From contig JAUXUF010000222.1 in assembly GCA_030684645.1 (NCBI GenBank), positions 1-32,049 on the forward strand: DNA of 32,049 bases. The letters run 5' to 3'. Below the pieces are notes generated by a model. It did no database searches, was not told the DNA's origin, and worked only from the letters and a program-made list of their open reading frames with translations. Source of the DNA: Bacteroidota bacterium. GTDB lineage: Bacteria; Bacteroidota; Bacteroidia; Bacteroidales; Prolixibacteraceae. Shown here one piece after another: positions 27,272-32,049 of this stretch. Position 1 is the stretch's first letter. Every line of letters begins with the position of its first letter. The position numbers and the translations under genes were made by a program.

Positions 27272-28087
27272 TTATTTGTGGATTAATAGTTTGACATTGT
27301 TATCGTCCACCTCGGCAATCCAGGTCATAAAATTCCTTTCTGCAAGTTCGGGCAATAAATATTGGGGTACTTTTTTATGATGAGCATAGAGCGCCCCATT
27401 TTCTTTCAGCTCTTCCAACTCTTTTAAAATGGTTACCATGGGCAATGGCATCTCTAAATCGCGGACATCGATTTCATGAATATCTTTTTTGGAGTTAGCC
27501 CTTCTTTCTTCAAGTTCTGACACAGAAACTCTGAAAACCATGTTGTTGGAATGGGCTTCTTCTTTGGCTTCGGCCACTTTAAAGAAATAAGTGTAAACAG
27601 CATCTCCTTTCGTTTCAACCATACTTGCATATCCTCTGGCATTCGCTATTTTGATCAGCGGAGTTGGTTCAAATGTATTGATTACTTCCAACGCGTACCC
27701 CTCCCGAAGCGCCATTAAATCGCCCATAATTTCGTTAAACGGGTCTCCGCCTCTTTCCAAAGTTGGCCTTACATCTAACGAGGTGACCTTTGACAATTTA
27801 ATGGCGTTTAAAATTTCCGGATCTGCGGAATCCTCCATTTTCTCATCTTTCAAGATTGTATCCTGCTCAATCTCGAAACCAATTTCAGCAAGGGATTTAA
27901 AAAGAACCTCGATATCACATTTCCCAATTCGGGCTGCATCTCCAATACTGGTTCTTGAAGCCAATATTCCACGGAGCAGGGGATTTCTCAATTTGCTAAA
28001 ATGCGGGTTGACAGAAACGATAGCCTCAATCGTGTTTGGGTTATCTTTTATAAGAACTGATATTTTTGTTTGGCTGTTAATTTTCAT
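27272..28087 (-). CDS. DUF1858-DUF2249-DUF2249 protein
   Basis: 271 residues in three modules. Residues 5-65 fit DUF1858 (ISVLIKDNPNTIEAIVSVNP, HFSKLRNPLLRGILASRTSI, DAARIGKCDIEVLF), a small helical domain shared with ScdA/RIC-type and hydroxylamine-reductase-linked proteins. Residues 103-170 (SLDVRPTLERGGDPFNEIM … TFEPTPLIKIANARGY) and 204-270 (HEIDVRDLEMPLPMVTIL … KKVPQYLLPELAERNF) are two DUF2249 domains of the TusA-like fold. Such proteins recur in gene clusters for NO or nitrite stress and denitrification. Exact function is unknown. Adjacent to, and without a gap before, the heme-copper-like gene. Confidence 0.8.
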   Translation of the reverse strand: MKINSQTKISVLIKDNPNTIEAIVSVNPHFSKLRNPLLRGILASRTSIGDAARIGKCDIEVLFKSLAEIGFEIEQDTILKDEKMEDSADPEILNAIKLSKVTSLDVRPTLERGGDPFNEIMGDLMALREGYALEVINTFEPTPLIKIANARGYASMVETKGDAVYTYFFKVAEAKEEAHSNNMVFRVSVSELEERRANSKKDIHEIDVRDLEMPLPMVTILKELEELKENGALYAHHKKVPQYLLPELAERNFMTWIAEVDDNNVKLLIHK

Positions 28088-28114
28088 TTCTCCGGAATTT
28101 GGTTATTCAAAATT

Positions 28115-28429
28115 TCAAAATCCACCTCTCGATATCGCAACGCCCAGGAAGGCAATAATTAAGGACAATAACAGATTAAGCATTCCGGACCACCGTGCCA
28201 ACAATTTGAATTTACTTCCGGAGGTTTGCTGCATTTCATCGATCGATTTCATGCCAATATAAAAATCATGGATTCCGGTTATCAGTAACATCAACACGAA
28301 AAGAGCCAATTTAATGCTCAGCAACTTTCCGTAGTTACTGGTGGTAAAAAAGTCGATTGTTAATGGCGCCCCCCTGAAATACATGTTTAAGGTTCCTGTA
28401 AAAAACAGGATAATAACGGCAAGCCCCTT
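28115..28429 (-). pseudogene. CopD-like membrane protein, 5'-truncated
   Basis: The frame encodes KGLAVIILFFTGTLN, then MYFRGAPLTIDFF, NYGKLLSIKLALFVLMLLIT and a last helix ending AISRGGF. The YGKLLSIKL segment with flanking helices resembles the C-terminal part of CopD-type (copper-resistance D domain) four-helix membrane proteins. The protein-like sequence continues upstream of its only ATG (28384) without a start and runs straight into the in-frame stop (28430-28432) of the DUF2249 gene. The first one or two helices are therefore missing, probably by a deletion that fused the two genes. An 89-residue product from 28384 is possible. Family assignment is moderate. Confidence 0.5.
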
Positions 28430-28660
28430 TTATTCCACTTTTAATTTACTGATTTTGACTTCCCAAAATTCGGGTCCTTGCAGCAGGTACTCCCACCCAA
28501 ATTCTTTCCCCTTTTCAGCAGAAAACTGATAATAAAGTGGTTTGGGGTCATGATCGTTGTGGATAATGAAAGATTCACCTACGGGCAGATCTTCATACGT
28601 TTGAAAGATTGTAGAATGTTTAAATCTCGGTTCAATTTTCGTTACATCTAAAGTTTCCAT
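28430..28660 (-). CDS. Small DUF2249 domain protein
   Basis: 76 residues, a single DUF2249 domain: LDVTKIEPRFKHSTIFQTYE, LPVGESFIIHNDHDPKPLYY (the typical NDHDPxPL motif) and a Trp-rich end (GWEYLLQGPEFWEVKISKL). This is the most typical family member in the window and the first gene of the operon. DUF2249 has a TusA-like fold and recurs beside hemerythrin, NO-reductase and nitrite-reductase genes; its biochemical role is not established. A perfect inverted repeat and a TATATTTG box lie upstream, so it probably carries the operon promoter. Confidence 0.88.
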   Translation of the reverse strand: METLDVTKIEPRFKHSTIFQTYEDLPVGESFIIHNDHDPKPLYYQFSAEKGKEFGWEYLLQGPEFWEVKISKLKVE

Positions 28661-28698
28661 AATTAAATATTTAAAGGTATTTAAATCTTCTTACACTG

Positions 28699-28706
28699 CA
28701 AATATA
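28699..28706 (-). promoter_or_regulatory. -7 promoter box of the DUF2249 operon
   Basis: TATATTTG on the minus strand fits the Bacteroidota -7 consensus TAnnTTTG exactly and is 38 bases upstream of the first start codon. No -33 TTG is seen at normal spacing; the region is occupied by the inverted repeat, as expected for an activator-dependent promoter. Confidence 0.45.
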
Positions 28707-28710
28707 TAAA

Positions 28711-28750
28711 ATAATTTATAAAAAGACCTTAGTGTCTTTTTATAAATTAT
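28711..28750. promoter_or_regulatory. 17-bp perfect inverted repeat, likely operator
   Basis: ATAATTTATAAAAAGAC (28711-28727) and GTCTTTTTATAAATTAT (28734-28750) are perfect complements around a 6-base spacer. The core AAGAC-N6-GTCTT has the half-site spacing of CRP/FNR-family sites. Its centre is 24.5 bases upstream of the -7 box, which puts it near -36 to -42 from the expected start, the class II activator position. The very A+T-rich stem could instead be an RNA hairpin. The bound factor is unknown. Confidence 0.5.
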
Positions 28751-28781
28751 AAAAGGGAACAATCTTTAGAGATGCAAACAC

Positions 28782-29030
28782 TACATTGACTTTGCCCGTT
28801 TTTATAAGATCACGCTATCAGGTGCATTTTTCGGAACAAGAGCAAAAGATAACCAGAGTTTCAGGCGGATTTATTCTTCAAAGGTTGAAAAGACAACTGA
28901 ACTTCGATGTGACCAGACAATAAAGCTGACCGGGTATAAAAGTTCAAAATTATACCCCATTTCTCATCGCAGGATAAAGTTTTATGATGCAGACAACCGG
29001 CGAACCCTGATTTTTATAATCAACAATTTC
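28782..29030 (+). mobile_element. IS4-family transposase fragment
   Basis: One frame reads YIDFARFYKITLSGAFFGT, RAKDNQSFRRIYSSKVEK, LRCDQTIKLTGYKSSKLYPI and FYDADNRRTLIFIINNF, the central catalytic-domain part of the IS4/DUF4372 transposases common in Bacteroidota. About 83 codons remain: both ends of the gene, including the region of the catalytic Glu, and the terminal repeats are missing. A stop lies 12 bases before the fragment, and the sequence departs from the family immediately after NNF. It is dead, but undamaged inside, so the truncation is probably recent. Confidence 0.75.
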
Positions 29031-29077
29031 AGAACTCCTGACTTAGCGTAAAAAGCTATGTCAGGAGTTCTGAAATT
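29025..29077. repeat. Perfect 18-bp inverted repeat with inner stem
   Basis: AATTTCAGAACTCCTGAC (29025-29042) pairs perfectly with 29060-29077; inside, TAGC (29044-29047) and GCTA (29055-29058) extend the hairpin around an A-rich loop. It begins in the last codons of the transposase fragment and marks exactly where family similarity ends. It could be a small non-autonomous element, a recombination scar or a strong terminator. Confidence 0.6.
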
Positions 29078-29109
29078 AATACCTAAACCTGCTTTTATTG
29101 ACTAATTCT

Positions 29110-29400
29110 AGAACTTTCCTAAATATCGGCTGACCATTGAAATTTTTATTTTCATTCATACTGGATTGGAAGTTTATACAATATAGAAACAGGTTGGTCG
29201 GCTTCGGTAGATCAGCCCGATATTTTAAAAAGTCTGGTAAGCTCTTATGACTTTTTATTTTGCTTTTGATAAAACGAATAATCCAATCTATCGCAAAAAA
29301 GCAATTACATTGGCAAACAGCATCGCAAATACTCAGAAAGATGATGGAATGATTCCAACATTTTGATCGCCTGGATTTGAAGAGTTCTGGAATAATTGTA
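29110..29400 (+). pseudogene. Decayed hydrolase-like coding remnant
   Basis: Protein-like sequence appears in successive frames: YWIGSLYNIETGWSAS followed by DQPDILKSLVSSYDF in one, then KTNNPIYRKKAITLANSI, ANTQKDDGMIPTF, a stop, and SPGFEEFWNN in another. The order suggests one old gene broken by at least one frameshift and stop codons. The family is not recognised; the motifs look like an alpha/alpha-barrel secreted carbohydrate-active protein, which is only a guess. Confidence 0.4.
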
Positions 29401-29401
29401 T

Positions 29402-29560
29402 GGTAATTTACAAAATGTAGCATTCCATACTACTAAAGGGGAAAAAGTACTCATCGTTTTAAACGATGCATCAGAGGTGAAAACCTTCGATATAAAATCG
29501 AATGGGAAGTACGTATCATCAACTCTTGATAAAGGAGCTGTCGGGACTTTTATCCGGTAG
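29402..29560 (+). pseudogene. C-terminal remnant of a GH30-like glycoside hydrolase
   Basis: The frame reads GNLQNVAFHTTKGEKVLIVL, then NDASEVKTFDIKSNGKYVS, and ends DKGAVGTFIR before a stop. This matches the last beta-sandwich strands of GH30 (glucosylceramidase-type) enzymes, which end in a similar TFxW motif. The catalytic barrel is absent. It lies in a different frame from the preceding remnant, so it is probably a separate fragment. Confidence 0.5.
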
Positions 29561-30234
29561 ATTTTGTTCAATATCGGATATTATGACGACGGGGCGAACT
29601 TGTGATGAGGTGACAGGGAGAAAAGAAGAATAATCAAGGACGAGTTTATATTCCAAAGTTTCCTTTTTACTTTGATATTCCGGTGCGCACACCTGTTGTG
29701 ATATTTTAATTTCTGCCGTTGCTGCGCAACTTCTCGTGTTGAATATTTGATTTTATCAACTTTCGCCACGATACAACTTTATTAGGGGCCATTCTTAACA
29801 GTAAACAACCAATGCCGGAGGCACTTTAGATTAATCTTTCATTTAAAAGTTGAGAATTTTTTCCATACCAAACACCTGCCAATCAATTTTTTCTATTTTT
29901 TTTATTCTCAATAAATATTCGCGCCGAAATAGGTGTGCAGCCTAATATCTTTTATCATAACACCCAATTAGTATGTAAGAAATACAGTAGTAAGTTATTG
30001 AAAATTAACATATTTTGTTAATTTATCATGTAAAACAATTAAAATTCCACAACATCTATCATATAATATTTATTAAATTTGAGTTGTAGAGAATCTGTAT
30101 GTCTTTTTATTATTTAAATCTCCATTAACAATATATTCTTAACTTATGAAACGAGCATGTTCGACAAACACAGACACGGATGAATATCCCACATGCGAGT
30201 TCCATCCGGCCTTTAAAAAACAAATTATATTCGG
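29561..30234. other. Non-coding, very A+T-rich stretch with no gene seen
   Basis: I see no convincing gene, RNA or mobile-element end here. A minus-strand frame at 29581-29769 starts with GTG and gives a low-quality basic peptide (VDKIKYSTREVAQQ resembles the start of a MerR-type helix, nothing follows). The right part is strongly A+T-rich and could hold the promoter of the truncated receptor at 30235. Confidence 0.5.
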
Positions 30235-30420
30235 ATGAAAAGAAAAATTTCGCAAATCATTTTTTGGGGTATTCTTGTTCTTTTTACAAGCAAGACATTT
30301 GCCCAAAGTAAAGTGAATGGTACTGTTAAGAGCTCCTCCGGAGAATTCCTCCCAGGCGTAATTATAGCAGGAGGGTCAGGGATGAGTGTCGTTTCATGGA
30401 AGTTGATCATATTCAATTAA
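30235..30420 (+). pseudogene. Truncated SusC/TonB-dependent receptor start
   Basis: The 61-residue frame begins with a clear signal peptide (IIFWGILVLFTSKTFAQ) and the first strands of a carboxypeptidase-regulatory-like domain (SKVNGTVKSSSGEFLPGVII), the usual start of SusC-like receptors. After about residue 44 the expected GTxxGTxTDxxG motif is replaced by unrelated sequence and a stop. The remaining receptor, about 900 residues or more, is gone. The stretch up to 30635 carries no intact gene. It precedes an ECF sigma/FecR pair that would normally serve such a receptor. Confidence 0.65.
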
Positions 30421-30635
30421 AAAAAGGTAGATTGGATAAATGGATTGAGTCAAGCAGAAAATACCACAATTATGGATCTCCACAAATGTTGCACTGAAAA
30501 TAGATAGTAGATCGGAAGTTTTGCTTAATTCATTTACCAGCAATGGCAATGGGGTTTTACTTTTTTGAGGCCATAATCAATGTGTGGCGTAGAAGCAAAA
30601 AATTTATTACTTTAACGATTGATAATGGGTTTTTG

Positions 30636-31193
30636 ATGACAAAATTCGATGCACTTTATCGCAAGTACCACCGGCGACTTCTACTGTACACTTTAAAATT
30701 TGTGGAAAGTGAAAGCGATGCACTCGATATTGTCCAAAATATTTTTCTGGCTGTATGGGAAAACGGCAAATATGAGCAAAATGATGAAGCGGCACAGGCC
30801 TATCTTTTCGTTGCGGTAAAGAATAGATGTCTGAATTATTTGAAGCATCAAAAGATTGTCAAAAAATTCGAAAATGAAACAACTCTGCATTTGAAGGAGA
30901 TTGAAGCTTTCTATTATCAGTCAGGCGAAAAGTCGCTTATCGAAAAGGAAAGCCTTAAGCAAATTACCGATGCCATCGAATCATTATCGGATATTTACAA
31001 AGAAATTATAACGCTAAGCCGGTTCGAAGGATTAAAAAATCAGGAAATTGCAGAGAAGTTAAACATTCCTGTCCGAACTGTTGAAACCCGTACCTTTAGG
31101 GCATTATCTATTTTAAAAGAAAAAACCTCTCAAAAATCATTTCTTATTCTACTGTATTTGAATCAGATAGATTTAATTCGAAAAATATTTTGA
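30636..31193 (+). CDS. ECF sigma factor (FecI-like, Bacteroidota type)
   Basis: 185 residues from ATG 30636 (MTKFDALYRKYHRRLLLYTL); an earlier in-frame ATG at 30543 adds 31 unconserved residues. Sigma region 2 spans about 5-70 (DIVQNIFLAVWEN, AYLFVAVKNRCLNYLKHQ) and region 4 about 110-165 (ESLSDIYKEIITLSRFEGL, then the helix-turn-helix NQEIAEKLNIPVRTVETR). It directs RNA polymerase to genes for TonB-dependent uptake when released by its FecR partner, encoded 76 bases downstream. The hydrophobic C-terminal tail (SFLILLYLNQIDLIRKIF) is common in Bacteroidota members. Confidence 0.93.
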   Translation: MTKFDALYRKYHRRLLLYTLKFVESESDALDIVQNIFLAVWENGKYEQNDEAAQAYLFVAVKNRCLNYLKHQKIVKKFENETTLHLKEIEAFYYQSGEKSLIEKESLKQITDAIESLSDIYKEIITLSRFEGLKNQEIAEKLNIPVRTVETRTFRALSILKEKTSQKSFLILLYLNQIDLIRKIF

Positions 31194-31269
31194 AAATTTC
31201 CAGGCTTTTTTGACGTAGTTTTTCTTCTTCAGTTGTGTTAGAGGTATCATATGAATTGAATACGCCATC

Positions 31270-32049
31270 ATGAAGGATAAAGAATATATCGAAAACCTTA
31301 TAGTCCGTTTCCTTAACGAGACCTGCACTTTAAAAGAAATTCAGGAATTGAAGCTTTGGGTTGACAAATCGCCGGCTAATAAAAAAGAATATCTGGCAGT
31401 CAAGGATGTTTGGGACATTACCCGTCAACCAAAATCAAATACTGAAGACCAACTTGCTTTGTTTTATAAAAATCAGTACGAAAAGGTCCGAAATTCACGC
31501 AGACTTTGGATCAGATATTCTTCAGCTGTTGCCACAATTCTTCTCATTGGCCTGCTAATTTCCATTTTAATTCCTCAAAACTTGCAACAACTACCAGAAA
31601 CGACCCAGGTCTTTTCTGTCCCTCTTGGATCGCGTTCAAAAGTATTGCTGGCCGATGGCACTGAAGTTAGTCTGAATTCAGGCAGTGAACTGAAATATTC
31701 CTCTGGTTTTTCTTCGCTTAACAGGGTGGTTTCTCTTTCAGGAGAAGGATTTTTCCATGTAAAATCGGATACGAAGCATCCGTTTTTAGTTAAAACCACC
31801 GACTTTGATGTAAAAGTTACAGGCACTCAGTTTAATGTCAATACTTATACCGAAAATAAATTTTCGAGTGCAGCGCTGGCTGAAGGAAAAATTCAGATTA
31901 AAATGAATGGCTCCAACCAGACATTTGACATTAATCCGAGCGAGAAATTTGATTTCAATCGTTCTACCCGAAAATATGTATTGGAAAATGCTGATATTGA
32001 ATCGGAAATAGCCTGGAAAGATGGCAAGTTTATTTTTAAACAGATTCCG
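31270..32049 (+). CDS. FecR-type anti-sigma factor, partial (3' end outside)
   Basis: 260 codons without a stop to the window edge, starting at ATG 31270. Residues 1-80 are the cytoplasmic sigma-binding part, 84-102 one transmembrane helix (SAVATILLIGLLISILI), and 113-215 the periplasmic FecR domain (VPLGSRSKVLLADGTEVSLN, then VKVTGTQFNVNTYTEN). The C-terminal DUF4974 domain, which contacts the receptor, would begin near the edge (ENADIESEIAWKDGKFIF). It would hold the upstream sigma factor until a TonB-dependent receptor signals. A SusC/SusD pair is expected beyond the window. Confidence 0.92.
   Translation, partial: MKDKEYIENLIVRFLNETCTLKEIQELKLWVDKSPANKKEYLAVKDVWDITRQPKSNTEDQLALFYKNQYEKVRNSRRLWIRYSSAVATILLIGLLISILIPQNLQQLPETTQVFSVPLGSRSKVLLADGTEVSLNSGSELKYSSGFSSLNRVVSLSGEGFFHVKSDTKHPFLVKTTDFDVKVTGTQFNVNTYTENKFSSAALAEGKIQIKMNGSNQTFDINPSEKFDFNRSTRKYVLENADIESEIAWKDGKFIFKQIP

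Noticed and set aside
29581-29769. Minus-strand frame starting like a MerR-type helix (KYSTREVAQQ).
   Set aside because: GTG start, no winged-helix continuation and low-complexity basic tail; probably chance.
30372-30497. Frame with CRFMEVDHIQ resembling the HNH end of a group II intron maturase.
   Set aside because: Only the xVDHI motif and a distant QMLH fit; the spacing and the rest do not, and there is no intron structure or reverse transcriptase nearby.

Overview
The window is a piece of a Bacteroidota chromosome, most likely from the Bacteroidales/Marinilabiliales side; the order is not resolved. Evidence: a TonB-dependent receptor paired with a DUF4249 lipoprotein, an ECF sigma/FecR pair beside a SusC-like remnant, start codons without Shine-Dalgarno sequences, a few TAnnTTTG-type promoter boxes, and an A+T-rich composition.

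Layout. (1) 2-5834, + strand: the C-terminal third of an RND efflux pump, a palindromic repeat, a DUF2141 protein, an outer-membrane phospholipase A1-like barrel, a TetR regulator, a CmoA-type carboxy-SAM synthase, an ICMT/PEMT-like membrane methyltransferase, a frameshifted metallophosphoesterase lipoprotein and an unrecognised exported protein. (2) 5981-9114, + strand: TonB-dependent receptor plus DUF4249 lipoprotein. (3) 9303-17721, + strand: a cysteine-rich Rrf2 regulator, then narK-narG-narH-narJ-narI. (4) 17832-25191, - strand: a second nitrate reductase operon, diheme cytochrome c-narG-narH-narJ-narI, convergent with the first. (5) 25678-28660, - strand: a compact operon of a small DUF2249 protein, a 5'-truncated CopD-like membrane protein, a DUF1858-DUF2249 protein, a heme-copper-oxidase-like membrane protein and a SufT/MIP18-like protein, behind a 17-bp perfect inverted repeat. 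(6) 28751-30500: a graveyard with an IS4-type transposase fragment, a perfect 18-bp inverted repeat, a decayed glycoside hydrolase tail and a truncated SusC-like start. (7) 30636 to the end: ECF sigma factor and the start of a FecR anti-sigma factor.

How it fits together. The central 19 kb looks like an anaerobic nitrate-respiration island: a nitrate/nitrite transporter, two complete membrane-bound Mo-bisMGD nitrate reductases of different sequence type, a dedicated membrane-bound c-type cytochrome, a putative Fe-S (NO- or redox-sensing) Rrf2 regulator, and a neighbouring operon whose families (DUF2249, DUF1858, SufT, a heme-copper-like membrane protein) suggest metal-centre maturation or nitrosative-stress handling. 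All Fe-S, heme and Mo ligands that I could check are present in both reductases. The most unusual gene pair elsewhere is the CmoA-like carboxy-SAM synthase next to a membrane methyltransferase, with no CmoB in the window.
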